A stretch of DNA of 64,000 bases from Rhizobium johnstonii 3841 (GTDB taxonomy: Bacteria; Pseudomonadota; Alphaproteobacteria; Rhizobiales; Rhizobiaceae), in NCBI RefSeq assembly GCF_000009265.1, contig NC_008380.1, forward strand, positions 1,555,501-1,619,500, given 5' to 3'. Positions 7,905 to 16,589 of this stretch are shown here, in pieces; the stretch's first letter is position 1; the number at the start of each line of letters is the position of its first letter. The notes under the pieces are model-generated. The model saw only the letters and a list, made by a program, of their open reading frames with translations. It was not told the origin of the DNA and ran no database searches. A program made the position numbers and the translations under genes.

Positions 7905-8773
7905 ATTTTGCCTTTTGTAGGTTTTGACTGCTGACCCTTGCGCCGCCGTTCGGCGATTGCAACCGGCAGTGCCATGGTGAGCGCCATCGAGGCAGAAAGC
8001 GAGCGGAAGCCGGCGAAATCGGCCTCCGCCACCTCGAACCAGTGCGTGGCGCAGGCGGCAAGCGGCGAGAAAGCCGAATCGGTGATCGCGATGACGGGGA
8101 CGCCGCGGTCGGCAAGCTCCTGGCTCTGGCTGAGGCTGTCGGCCGCATAGGGCGAGAAGCTCGCCGCGATCGCTGCATCCTTCGGTGATGCGAACTGCAC
8201 CATTTCAGGGTCGACGCCGTTCGGCGATGCGACGATCTGGTGGCGGATATTGAGCTTGGAAAAAGCGTAGGTCATGTGCGCCGTCAAAGGGTAGGAGCGC
8301 CGTTTGGCGATCAGATAGATCGTCTCGGCGCTGGCAAGGATATTCACAGCTTTGGTGAAAGTATCGCTCTGCACCGTCGCCGCCAGCCGGTTGACCGACT
8401 GGTTTGCCGCGGCAATGAAGCCGGAGAGCAGATTGGCGTCCTCATCGTCGCCGCTCGATTGCTCGAGCGTGACGAGGCGCTCTTCGTAGCTTAGCGTCCG
8501 GTCTCGCAATCTTTCGCGAAAGATGCTCTGCAGGTCGGAAAACCCTCCGTAACCCAGATGATGCGCCAGGCGCACCAGCGTCGACGGCTGGACATCGGAG
8601 GCTGCCGCGATGCTCGCCGTCGTTCCGAAGGCGATCTCGTCGGGATTGCCGAGCGCAAAGGCGGCGACCTGCGCCAGCCGCTTCGGCATGCTCGCCTTGC
8701 GCTCGATGATGGTGCTGCGCAGGCTTTCGAAATCGCGCGGCACACGCGCGTGCCTCTGGGGATCGTTATCCAT
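7898..8773 (-). CDS. iolR: RpiR-family transcriptional regulator of inositol catabolism
   Basis: 291 residues. The N-terminal ~80 residues are an RpiR helix-turn-helix (ASMPKRLAQVAAFAL ... VQPSTLVRLAHHLGYGGFSDLQ), and residues ~125-265 are a sugar-isomerase (SIS) domain that would bind a phosphorylated inositol-pathway intermediate. Position at the head of the iolCDEB genes and the GGAA-N6-TTYC sites on both sides of the gene support the assignment as the local repressor. It is transcribed leftward, with the dehydrogenase gene divergent. The C-terminus is unusually basic (ERRRKGQQSKPTKGKME). Confidence 0.88.
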   Translation of the reverse strand: MDNDPQRHARVPRDFESLRSTIIERKASMPKRLAQVAAFALGNPDEIAFGTTASIAAASDVQPSTLVRLAHHLGYGGFSDLQSIFRERLRDRTLSYEERLVTLEQSSGDDEDANLLSGFIAAANQSVNRLAATVQSDTFTKAVNILASAETIYLIAKRRSYPLTAHMTYAFSKLNIRHQIVASPNGVDPEMVQFASPKDAAIAASFSPYAADSLSQSQELADRGVPVIAITDSAFSPLAACATHWFEVAEADFAGFRSLSASMALTMALPVAIAERRRKGQQSKPTKGKME

Positions 8774-8791
8774 GCTTGTGGCTCACGAGAT

Positions 8792-8805
8792 GAAACAAAT
8801 ATTCC
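8792..8805 (-). promoter_or_regulatory. Putative IolR operator upstream of iolR
   Basis: On the minus strand this reads GGAATATTTGTTTC (GGAA-N6-TTTC), 19-32 bp upstream of the iolR start codon. The position suggests autoregulation by occlusion of the promoter or early transcribed region. Confidence 0.5.
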
Positions 8806-8933
8806 ATATTATCGAACATAAACGATTTCAAACGACACGGCTAATTGTTTTTAATCCCCTGTAATTGAAGGCTTTTGGACAGTTTATTCGGGAAATGTGG
8901 AGAAAAGCCTCCGACCAGGTCCCTTGTCAAAAT

Positions 8934-8947
8934 GATCCAAATATTCC
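8934..8947 (-). promoter_or_regulatory. Half-matching IolR-type site upstream of the dehydrogenase gene
   Basis: On the minus strand this reads GGAATATTTGGATC. The first ten bases are identical to the iolR-upstream site but the second half-site is degenerate (GATC instead of TTYC). It lies 34-47 bp before the start of the divergent oxidoreductase gene, suggesting shared control. Confidence 0.35.
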
Positions 8948-8980
8948 AAAAATCCGCGCGCAGCTCTGGAGGAGACGGAA

Positions 8981-10096
8981 ATGAAGCCACTCGGCATCGG
9001 TTTGATCGGCACCGGTTATATGGGCAAGTGCCATGCATTGGCGTGGAATGCGGTGAAGACGGTGTTCGGCGATGTCGAGCGTCCGCGTCTCGTGCATCTG
9101 GCCGAAGCCAATGCCGGGCTTGCTGAGGCTCGTGCCGGTGAATTCGGTTTCGAGAAGGCGACGGCCGACTGGCGGGCGCTGATTGCCGACCCCGAGGTCG
9201 ACGTCGTCTCCGTCACCACGCCCAATCAGTTCCACGCCGAGATGGCGATTGAAGCCCTTGCGGCCGGCAAGCATGTCTGGTGCGAAAAGCCGATGGCGCC
9301 GGCCTATGCCGACGCCGAGCGCATGCTGGAAACGGCGAAGAAATCAGGCAAGGTTGCCGCCCTTGGCTATAATTACATCCAGAATCCTGTCATGCGGCAT
9401 ATCAGGACGCTGATCGGCGAGGGCGCTATCGGCACGGTCAACCACATCCGCGTCGAGATGGACGAGGATTTCATGGCCGATCCCGATGTCTTCTTCTATT
9501 GGAAGAGCGAGCTTTCCGCCGGCTACGGCGCGCTCGACGATTTCGCCGTGCACCCGCTGTCGCTGCTCTGGTATCTCTTCGGCCATGTCGAGGCCGTCAT
9601 AACGGATATGGTCAAACCCTATGCCGACCGCCCGCTGAGCGAGGGCGGTCGCCGTGCCGTCGAAAACCACGATGGCGCCAACGTGCTGATGCGGCTTGGC
9701 GGCGGCATCTCCGCCGTGTTGATGGCGAATCGCGCCGCCTGGGGTCGCAAGGGCCGCATCGCCCTGCAGATTTTTGGCTCGAAAGGCTCGATCGTCTACG
9801 ACCAGGAGCGGATGAACGAATTCGAACTCTATCAGGCCGACGGTCGCGGCTCCGAGCAGGGCTTCCGCAAGATACTGGCGGCACCCGCCCATCAGCCTTA
9901 TGATCGGTTTATCCCGGCACCAGGCCACGGCCTCGGCTTCAACGATCTGAAGATCATCGAATGCCGTGAGCTGATCCGGGCAATATCGGGCGAGCCGTCG
10001 TCGATCGTGACATTCGAAGACGGTCTCAGGATAGAGAAGTCGGTGCATGCCATGGCACAGTCGTTCCACGAGCGCCGCTGGATCGAGATCGGCTGA
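8981..10096 (+). CDS. Gfo/Idh/MocA-family oxidoreductase (inositol dehydrogenase-like)
   Basis: 371 residues. The N-terminus has a Rossmann NAD(P)-binding motif (IGLIGTGYMGKCH), followed by the family motif CEKPMAP with the catalytic-site lysine, and a C-terminal GFO/IDH/MocA alpha/beta domain with DDFAVHPLSLLWYLFG. The start at 8981 follows GGAGGAGACGGAA. It is divergent from iolR, and an IolR-type half site lies upstream, so its substrate is probably myo- or scyllo-inositol or a keto derivative. In S. meliloti a homologue in the same place has, as I recall, been linked to scyllo-inositol use; I could not check this. Confidence 0.85.
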   Translation: MKPLGIGLIGTGYMGKCHALAWNAVKTVFGDVERPRLVHLAEANAGLAEARAGEFGFEKATADWRALIADPEVDVVSVTTPNQFHAEMAIEALAAGKHVWCEKPMAPAYADAERMLETAKKSGKVAALGYNYIQNPVMRHIRTLIGEGAIGTVNHIRVEMDEDFMADPDVFFYWKSELSAGYGALDDFAVHPLSLLWYLFGHVEAVITDMVKPYADRPLSEGGRRAVENHDGANVLMRLGGGISAVLMANRAAWGRKGRIALQIFGSKGSIVYDQERMNEFELYQADGRGSEQGFRKILAAPAHQPYDRFIPAPGHGLGFNDLKIIECRELIRAISGEPSSIVTFEDGLRIEKSVHAMAQSFHERRWIEIG

Positions 10097-10183
10097 ATGT
10101 AAGAGGCCGCTTTCCGTTGACGGGGCGTGGGGTAGGAAATAGGCCTTGGCGTGGTTGTCGGGCGCAGCTTCAGGAGTGAGATC

Positions 10184-11401
10184 GTGACGGATAGATTGGT
10201 GATCATCGGCGCGGGACAGGCCGGTTTCGCATTGGCGGCCAAGCTGCGTGCGTTGAAGGATACGCGCCCGATTACCCTCATCGGCGCGGAAGACGTCGCC
10301 CCCTATCAGCGCCCGCCGCTTTCAAAGAAATACCTGCTCGGCGAAATGGCTTTCGACCGCCTGCTGTTCCGCGCCGAGCACTGGTATGCGGACAATGACG
10401 TCGACCTTCGCCTTTCGACCTGGGCCGAGCAGATCAAGCCGGACAGCAAGCAGGTTCTGCTGCAGGACGGCTCCGTTCTTGATTACGGCACGCTGGCGCT
10501 CGCCACCGGCTCGACGCCGCGCCGGCTGCCGGCCGCAATCGGCGGCGATCTCGAAGGCGTCTATGTCGCCCGCGACAAGCGCGATGCCGATCTGCTCGCC
10601 GACGAGATGCGCCCCGGTCGCCGCGTCCTCATCATCGGTGGCGGTTATATCGGTCTCGAGGCGGCGGCCGTTGCCCGCCATCGCGGCCTGGAAGTCACCG
10701 TCATCGAGATGGCCGACCGCATCCTGCAGCGCGTCGCGGCGAAGGAGACCGCCGACATCATGCGCGTGATTCACGAGGCCCATGACGTGGTGATCCGCGA
10801 GAAGACAGGGCTCAAGCATCTGATCGGCAAGGACGGCCGCGTCACCGGCGCCGCACTTTCCGACGGATCGGTCATCGACATCGATTTCGCCGTCGTCGGC
10901 ATCGGCGTCGCCCCGAACGATCAGCTTGCCAAGGAAGCCGGCCTCGAAGTCGCCAACGGCATTGTCGTCGACGAATTCGCCCGCACCTCCGATCCGGCGA
11001 TCTTTGCGGCTGGCGATTGCGCCGCACTTCCCTGGCAGGGCGGACGCATCAGGCTCGAATCGGTGCAGAACGCCGTCGACCAGGCCGAAGCGGCGGCAGC
11101 CGTCATCGCCGGCGGCAGCGAGCCCTATGATCCAAAGCCGTGGTTCTGGTCCGATCAGTATGACGTCAAGCTGCAGATCGCCGGCTTCAATCTTGGTTAT
11201 GACGAGACGCTGCTGCGCCCCGGCACCCGCGAAGGCGCCCACTCGGTCTGGTACTTCAGGGAAGGCCGGCTGATTGCCGTCGATGCGATCAACGACGCAA
11301 AGGCCTATGTGACCGGCAAAAAACTGCTGGAATCCGGGACCAATCCCGACAAATCGATTCTCGCCGACCCTTCTGCCGACCTCAAGAGCCTGCTCGGCTG
11401 A
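10184..11401 (+). CDS. FAD-dependent NAD(P)H:ferredoxin reductase-like oxidoreductase
   Basis: 405 residues from GTG 10184, chosen because CAGGAG lies eight bases upstream and the product then begins with the FAD motif (VIIGAGQAGF, residues ~6-15); an in-frame GTG at 10151 lacks a ribosome-binding site. A second Rossmann motif, LIIGGGYIGLEAAA, lies near residue 152, and IFAAGDCA near residue 275 is the second FAD-contact motif. The C-terminal ~80 residues match the reductase C-terminal domain of putidaredoxin/rhodocoxin reductases (WFWSDQYDVKLQIAGF). It would pass electrons from NAD(P)H to a 2Fe-2S ferredoxin; no ferredoxin or oxygenase partner is nearby. Confidence 0.88.
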   Translation: MTDRLVIIGAGQAGFALAAKLRALKDTRPITLIGAEDVAPYQRPPLSKKYLLGEMAFDRLLFRAEHWYADNDVDLRLSTWAEQIKPDSKQVLLQDGSVLDYGTLALATGSTPRRLPAAIGGDLEGVYVARDKRDADLLADEMRPGRRVLIIGGGYIGLEAAAVARHRGLEVTVIEMADRILQRVAAKETADIMRVIHEAHDVVIREKTGLKHLIGKDGRVTGAALSDGSVIDIDFAVVGIGVAPNDQLAKEAGLEVANGIVVDEFARTSDPAIFAAGDCAALPWQGGRIRLESVQNAVDQAEAAAAVIAGGSEPYDPKPWFWSDQYDVKLQIAGFNLGYDETLLRPGTREGAHSVWYFREGRLIAVDAINDAKAYVTGKKLLESGTNPDKSILADPSADLKSLLG

Positions 11402-11532
11402 GTTCGGCTTCTTGATCGAAGAGAACGAAGCGCGATCAAATTCCGCGGATTTCGCCAGGAAATGCGATTTGTTTGCGCAACCGACTGAATTGCAGCTCGC
11501 TGCATTTCTTCTGGTGAAAACTCAAAAAACCC

Positions 11533-11561
11533 TTGCATTCACAGACCGGTCACCATAGTTA
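11533..11561 (+). promoter_or_regulatory. Promoter of tRNA-Ser
   Basis: TTGCAT (11533-11538), a 17-bp spacer and TAGTTA (11556-11561), with the tRNA beginning ten bases after the -10 box. Spacing and position fit a sigma-70 type promoter driving a monocistronic tRNA. Confidence 0.6.
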
Positions 11562-11570
11562 GGCCGCACC

Positions 11571-11661
11571 GGAGAGGTGGCCGAGTGGTCGAAGGCGCTC
11601 CCCTGCTAAGGGAGTATACGTCAAAAGCGTATCGTGGGTTCGAATCCCATCTTCTCCGCCA
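11571..11661 (+). tRNA. tRNA-Ser (anticodon GCT)
   Basis: 91 nt including an encoded CCA. The acceptor stem GGAGAGG pairs with CTTCTCC (one G-T wobble), followed by discriminator G and CCA. The D arm is GCCGAGTGGTCGAAGGC, the anticodon arm is CTCCC-CTGCTAA-GGGAG giving anticodon GCT (serine AGC/AGU codons), and there is a long variable arm (TATACGTCAAAAGCGTAT) typical of class II serine tRNAs. The T arm contains GGGTTCGAATCCC. It has its own promoter. Confidence 0.97.
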
Positions 11662-12219
11662 TTCCGATTTCCTGAGCGCGCGTCGATCGTTACATCTGGC
11701 CGGGAATCATGTTCGTTTAGTCGGCTAGGCCGGACAGCGAAAAAATCTCTCTGCCTCAAGGGAGAGAATCGCCTGCGGGAATCACCTCCCGCGCTCAAGC
11801 TACTGACAGGTGGCGAAAGCGGATCGGTGCACGTCCGGTTACGCTTCCGGCAATCATGAATCCCTCTCAAGAGCCGCATTTTGTCAAAAAAGTGTCACGA
11901 ATGTGTCGCAAAGCGCATGTCCAATTCTTTGTTGGCTTGACCTAAGCCTCCGCAAAATCAGGGTTTTCTTAACAAAGCATAAAGGAAATCGAGGCCGGTT
12001 GCCCGACTTGTGTCCTTTCAGCAACAGAATGTCGGGAAGGCTCCCCTAAACCCCCCATCTACACAAGTTGGTGATTGCGTGACGGCTTCCGTCTTGTATT
12101 TTCAGCGTCGGAAGCAAGGGCGACTGATCGTCCACTTCTTGAAACACGGGGATGGGGCAGGGAACGCTGCTCAGCGAAAGATCCCAAACCCGATCGAAAC
12201 TTTGAATTGGAGGTCATTT
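11662..12219 (+). other. 558-bp region between tRNA-Ser and ropA
   Basis: I see no supported gene here. The second half is comparatively AT-rich, and the stretch from about 12000 to the ropA start contains A-rich and C-rich blocks and no strong intrinsic terminator. It probably holds the ropA promoter and a long untranslated leader. The open frames that cross it lack ribosome-binding sites and family features. Confidence 0.5.
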
Positions 12220-13242
12220 ATGAACATCAAGAGCCTTCTTCTCGGCTCCGCTGCTGCTCTCGCAGTAGTTTCCGGTGCTCAGGCTGCTGACGCTATCGTT
12301 GCTGCCGAGCCGGAACCGGTTGAATATGTTCGCGTCTGCGACGCTTACGGCACCGGCTACTTCTACATCCCGGGCACCGAAACCTGCCTCAAGATCAACG
12401 GTTACATCCGTTTCCAGGTTGACGTTGGTGATCAGCCGCTCAATGGTTCGGAAAGCAACGACTCCGATTGGGATGCTCGTACTCGCGGTCAGGTTCAGTT
12501 CACGGCCAAGAGCGACACCGAATATGGTCCGCTGACCGGCGTCATCGTCATGCAGTTCAATGCTGACAATGCCACCGATCAGAGTGCCAAGCTCGACTCC
12601 GCTTACCTCGACATCGCCGGCTTCCGCGCTGGTCTGTTCTACAGCTGGTGGGACGATGGCCTCTCCGGCGAAACCGACGACATTGGCTCGCCGGTCACGC
12701 TGCATAACTCCATCCGTTATCAGTACGAAACCGATGCCTTCTACGCTGGCATCAGCGTCGACGAACTCGAGGACGGCTACTACAAGGCGGACGAAGAACC
12801 CAACAACGTTGGCGTTGCCGTTGGTCTCGGCGGCAAGGCTGGTGCATTCAGCTACCAGATCACTGCCGGCTACGACGTCGACAACGAAGACGGCGCTGTC
12901 CGTGCAATGGGTACGGTTGACATCGGTCCCGGCACGCTCGGCCTCGCTGCCGTATACGCTACCGGCCCGAGCTCTTACTACACCAAGGCCGAATGGGCTG
13001 TTGCTGCCGAATACGCTATCAAGGCAACCGACAAGCTCAAGATCACCCCCGGTGTCCAGTACTACAGCAACTACGGCATCACTGATGACGACTTCGACGA
13101 CGGCGATGCCTGGAAGGTCGGTCTGACGGTTGATTACCAGATCGTCGACAACTTCTACGCCAAGGCTTCGGTTCAGTACCTCGATCCGGAAGATGATGAC
13201 GACTCCACTTCGGGCTACTTCCGCCTGCAGCGCTCGTTCTAA
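12220..13242 (+). CDS. ropA: Outer membrane porin of the rhizobial RopA type
   Basis: 340 residues from ATG 12220, which follows TTGGAGGTCATTT. Residues 1-22 are a clear signal peptide (MNIKSLLLGSAAALAVVSGA, cleavage after AQA). The mature protein starts with the Porin_2 family signature: YVRVCDAYGTGYFYIPGTE and CLKINGYIRFQVDVG. It then shows alternating beta-strand patterns with many aspartates and ends in a terminal phenylalanine (LQRSF), the outer-membrane assembly signal. Codon use is strongly biased (GGC, AAG, GTT), consistent with high expression. It forms a general diffusion pore, presumably a trimer. An upstream in-frame start at 12010 is rejected because the signal peptide would then be internal. 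Confidence 0.95.
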   Translation: MNIKSLLLGSAAALAVVSGAQAADAIVAAEPEPVEYVRVCDAYGTGYFYIPGTETCLKINGYIRFQVDVGDQPLNGSESNDSDWDARTRGQVQFTAKSDTEYGPLTGVIVMQFNADNATDQSAKLDSAYLDIAGFRAGLFYSWWDDGLSGETDDIGSPVTLHNSIRYQYETDAFYAGISVDELEDGYYKADEEPNNVGVAVGLGGKAGAFSYQITAGYDVDNEDGAVRAMGTVDIGPGTLGLAAVYATGPSSYYTKAEWAVAAEYAIKATDKLKITPGVQYYSNYGITDDDFDDGDAWKVGLTVDYQIVDNFYAKASVQYLDPEDDDDSTSGYFRLQRSF

Positions 13243-13270
13243 TCTGATCTGACTTCGGTCAATCAGGAAA

Positions 13271-13296
13271 GCCCGGCTCTCGAGCCGGGCTTTTTG
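13271..13296 (+). terminator. Rho-independent terminator of ropA
   Basis: GCCCGGCTC (13271-13279) and GAGCCGGGC (13282-13290) form a GC-rich stem followed directly by TTTTTG. It begins 28 bp after the ropA stop codon and is the strongest intrinsic terminator in the window. Confidence 0.9.
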
Positions 13297-13343
13297 TATT
13301 TGGACGAATGGCACGTTGTTCCCGCCGACCGATTTCGATGAGG

Positions 13344-14234
13344 TTATCGGCAGGCGGCGAGAAAAGCTCGTATTGCTGTGGGGATGTTATCAAGATGCAG
13401 GAGCGGGGCATGTCCTTGCCCTTCGGCAGTATGAAGGATCAGCCCCAAATGCCGCCGCGCCATCTCGCCGGCGCTTTCCTGTGAAAGCAGTGACGTATTT
13501 TCGCCGCGGATCAGCATGAGCGGCAACCGGCCCAGGCTTTCGAATTGCCCCCAGAGATCAGGCAGCGGCTGACTGAAATCGATCGATTTCAGTGCCTCTG
13601 CGATCGCCGGGTCGAAGTCGGCGACCGGTCTTCCACCGATATCGCGATAAAGGGCAAGCGCCATCTCGCGCCAGTCTTCCTCTGCAAGCGCGGCAAACGA
13701 CGCGCCATGATTTTCCTTCAATATATCGGTCGCCTCGTTCCAGTCCGCCGGCTTCCTGCTGCTGTTGAGGTAATCGCGGATCTGCGCCAGCCCCTCAGCC
13801 TCGAGCACGGGCCCGATATCGTTGAGGATGAGGGCTTCGAGAAGATCCGGCCGTGTCGTCGCGATCAGATGCAGGATCAACCCGCCCCGCGACGTGCCGA
13901 CGAAGATCGCCCGCTCGATGCCGAGTGCTGCGCAGGCGGCAAGGACGTCGCCGGCCTCGATGGCGAGATTGTAGTTTGCCTTGTTCTCATCCCATGCCGA
14001 GTTTCCCCGTCCGCGCGAATCGAGCGCAATCACCCTGCGAGGCATTTTTGTGTCCCGGGAGAGAAGCAGCGCAAGCGGATGAAAATCCCGCGTATTGCGG
14101 GTCAGGCCGGGCAGGCAGATCACCGGCAGCCGTCCGGCGGTTGCCGCGTGGTCTGATTGGTAGTCGCGGGCATAGAGCCGCAACCCATCAGAAGAAGTGT
14201 AAAATCGTTCCTGGAAACCGCCTGCATCCGGCAT
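13344..14234 (-). CDS. Alpha/beta-fold hydrolase
   Basis: 296 residues. The fold is recognised by the oxyanion-hole region PVICLPGLTRN (near residue 40), the strand-turn ALDSRGRGNSAWDE, the nucleophile elbow GTSRGG (serine near residue 114) and the terminal histidine in GQGHAPLLH (near residue 273). The acid is probably in MLIRGENTSLL. The family includes esterases and haloperoxidase-like enzymes; the substrate cannot be inferred. No signal peptide is visible. It is convergent with ropA and lies downstream of the lytic transglycosylase on the same strand (65-bp gap), so the two may be cotranscribed. Confidence 0.85.
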   Translation of the reverse strand: MPDAGGFQERFYTSSDGLRLYARDYQSDHAATAGRLPVICLPGLTRNTRDFHPLALLLSRDTKMPRRVIALDSRGRGNSAWDENKANYNLAIEAGDVLAACAALGIERAIFVGTSRGGLILHLIATTRPDLLEALILNDIGPVLEAEGLAQIRDYLNSSRKPADWNEATDILKENHGASFAALAEEDWREMALALYRDIGGRPVADFDPAIAEALKSIDFSQPLPDLWGQFESLGRLPLMLIRGENTSLLSQESAGEMARRHLGLILHTAEGQGHAPLLHLDNIPTAIRAFLAACR

Positions 14235-14299
14235 CGCATCCCTCGAGACCTGTTTGATCCCGAAGATGTAGCTTGCTTTTCAAGCCGCGCCAAATGGCT

Positions 14300-16408
14300 T
14301 CAGGATGCGCTGCGTCCGCCGATCAGGTCGCGCTCGATATCGGTGGGCTGGCCGAGACGGGCTTTATAAACCTCGTAATTCTCCATGACCCGCTGCACGT
14401 AGTTGCGCGTTTCGGGGAAGGGGATGCACTCGATCCAGTCCACGATCTCGTCGATCGGCCTGCCGCGCGGGTCGCCGTAGCGGCCGATCCATTCCGGCAC
14501 CCGCTTCGGCCCGGCATTATAGGCAATGAAGGTGAGGATATAGGAGCCGCCGAAGGCGTCGATCTGCTCGCCGAGATAATGGGCACCGAGTGTCGCGTTA
14601 TAGCCGGCATCGGCCGTCAGCTTGTCCTTGGAAAAGGCGATGTTGTGGCGCTTGGCCACCGCCTGGGCTGTTCCCGGCAGAAGCTGCAGCAGGCCGCGCG
14701 CGTTCGCCGCCGAAATGGCAGCCGGGTTGAAGGCGCTTTCCTGCCGGGCGATGGCATAGGCGAGCGCCTTGCCGGAGCCGGTTATATTGGCGTTCGCCGG
14801 GATCACGCCGACCGGAAAGGCAAGCGCTGCGACATCGATGCCGCGTCCATAGGCGATCTTGCCGATCTGCAGCGAGAGATGATGATCGCCGGATTGCTCG
14901 GCCCGTGCCGCAAGGACAGCCAATTCACCGGGGCTTTGCATTTGATCGGCGAGCGCGAGATAGAGAATGGCGGCCCGCCATCCATGGCCGGCGGCCTCCA
15001 GCCGGGCGATCGCCTGCACAGCTTCGCGTGCCTGGAAGCGCTGCCGGTCGGCCGTGCTCGGTGCGGGATAGGTGACGTTAAGCGTCTTTCGCCCCAGCCT
15101 TTCGGCCGCGAGCTGTCCATAGAAGGTGCCGGGAAAGTTCGCGGCCTTCGCATAGAATTCGCTGGATTTGCCGGGGCCTCCGGCCTCCGCTGCTCGTCCC
15201 AGCCAATACCAGGCGCGTGAAACCGAGATCGGTCCGTTTGATGTCTGGAGGATCTTGCGGAAATGTCTTTCCGCCGTTGCCGGGTCCTGCAGGCCGCGAA
15301 GCGCGTACCATCCGGCATGGAATTCAGCCTCGACGATATCCGTCGGGCTCGTTGCGGCGTAGTTTGCGACGATGCGATAGGCAGGCTTGAACTGCCCCTG
15401 GTCGACGAGACCTCGGCTGATGATGCGCTGCTCGTTCCACCATTCGCCGGAATTGACGAGTTCGCTACGCTCGGGCGGCATCTGCTCCAGAAGCACAGCC
15501 GCTTCGGCATATTTGTCTTGCTTGCGCAAATATTCGATCCGCGCAAACAGCAGGCCGGCATCGCCGCGCCATTTTGCATCGACGGCGTTGAGCAGCGCGC
15601 CGGCATTGTCGGCTTTGGCGTCGACGGCAGCCCAGGCGGTGTAAAGCGACTGCGCCTGGCCCATGTCTCCGAAGCGCTTGGCCTGCGCCACCCGGCCGCG
15701 ATACATCAGATAGTCCATCCGCGCCTTATGGTCGGCAGGCGTCAACAGCGCGGAAAACTCGACGAGGATCTTGTCCTCGGTCGCCTTGTCGAGCGCCTCT
15801 CCGCGCCAGACCTTGCGGATATATTTTGCCGCCTGCGCCTGCTTGCCTGACGCAACCAGCGCCCGGCCGAGAATGACGGCGCCCTGCATCGTCTCGGGCG
15901 CGGTATCGCCGAAGGCGGCGAGCACGGCGGAAGGGGCGGGATTTTCGTCATAGATCGCCCGTTCGGAATAGGCGCGCAGCCGCGAAAGACCCGGCCAGCT
16001 CTTGAGCTCTTGCGCGGCGCTGGCGATTTCAAAAGAAGGAACACCCTTCAATCCCGAAATGGCGATCGCCCAGGTGAGGATATGGCGGTCGAGCGTCCCG
16101 TCGCGCATGCTGTCGCGTATCGAAAGCGCCAACTGCGGGTCCTTGTCGGAAAGCGCGTCGAGGCCGGCTTTCAGGTCGCCGTTGACGGGCGCGATGGCCG
16201 GATTGCGCGGAACGGCGCCTGTCGTGATCGATTCCGGTATGGCTGTTTCGGGAATGAAGCCGAGCGGCTTGACGGCAGGCATGGAAGTGCTCTCGCCGGG
16301 AAGCGGCGACGCAACACTGCTCCACGCGGCGGCAATGAAGCCGAAGGCGGACAGAATCAGGACAGCTTTCTTCATCCGGGATCTCGCAACGAAAACACGC
16401 CCTGCCAT
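14300..16408 (-). CDS. Soluble-type lytic murein transglycosylase
   Basis: 702 residues if the first start is used; the ATG at 16375 (MKKAVLILSAFGFIAAAWSS, 691 aa) gives a more standard signal peptide and may be the true start. The long central part is an alpha-helical superhelix of the Slt70 type. The C-terminal ~160 residues are the SLT catalytic domain: AYAIARQESAFNP carries the catalytic glutamate, followed by ARGLLQLLPGTA and the late motif FIAYNAGPKRVPEWI. It cleaves peptidoglycan glycan strands in the periplasm, producing 1,6-anhydromuropeptides. The neighbouring dapA, divergent, makes a peptidoglycan precursor, but no operon link exists. Confidence 0.92.
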   Translation of the reverse strand: MAGRVFVARSRMKKAVLILSAFGFIAAAWSSVASPLPGESTSMPAVKPLGFIPETAIPESITTGAVPRNPAIAPVNGDLKAGLDALSDKDPQLALSIRDSMRDGTLDRHILTWAIAISGLKGVPSFEIASAAQELKSWPGLSRLRAYSERAIYDENPAPSAVLAAFGDTAPETMQGAVILGRALVASGKQAQAAKYIRKVWRGEALDKATEDKILVEFSALLTPADHKARMDYLMYRGRVAQAKRFGDMGQAQSLYTAWAAVDAKADNAGALLNAVDAKWRGDAGLLFARIEYLRKQDKYAEAAVLLEQMPPERSELVNSGEWWNEQRIISRGLVDQGQFKPAYRIVANYAATSPTDIVEAEFHAGWYALRGLQDPATAERHFRKILQTSNGPISVSRAWYWLGRAAEAGGPGKSSEFYAKAANFPGTFYGQLAAERLGRKTLNVTYPAPSTADRQRFQAREAVQAIARLEAAGHGWRAAILYLALADQMQSPGELAVLAARAEQSGDHHLSLQIGKIAYGRGIDVAALAFPVGVIPANANITGSGKALAYAIARQESAFNPAAISAANARGLLQLLPGTAQAVAKRHNIAFSKDKLTADAGYNATLGAHYLGEQIDAFGGSYILTFIAYNAGPKRVPEWIGRYGDPRGRPIDEIVDWIECIPFPETRNYVQRVMENYEVYKARLGQPTDIERDLIGGRSAS

Positions 16409-16589
16409 TTGGCTAGAGGCATCTTAACGAAACCTTACCTTACCAGGTAAAATTCATTCACATCTGCTATCGGAATTTGCCCTAAACCGAACTCTGCGCG
16501 CTTGTCGCGATGATTTCGGCGCTCTATGGTGCGCAACTCATATTCATGGAATGCGGCCGAAGCAAGGATTTGGTCGTGAGGAGCTTTGC

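Noticed and set aside
12214..13314. 366-codon open frame on the strand opposite ropA
   Set aside because: Antisense shadow of a highly biased porin gene, with valine-rich low-complexity composition and no family features.
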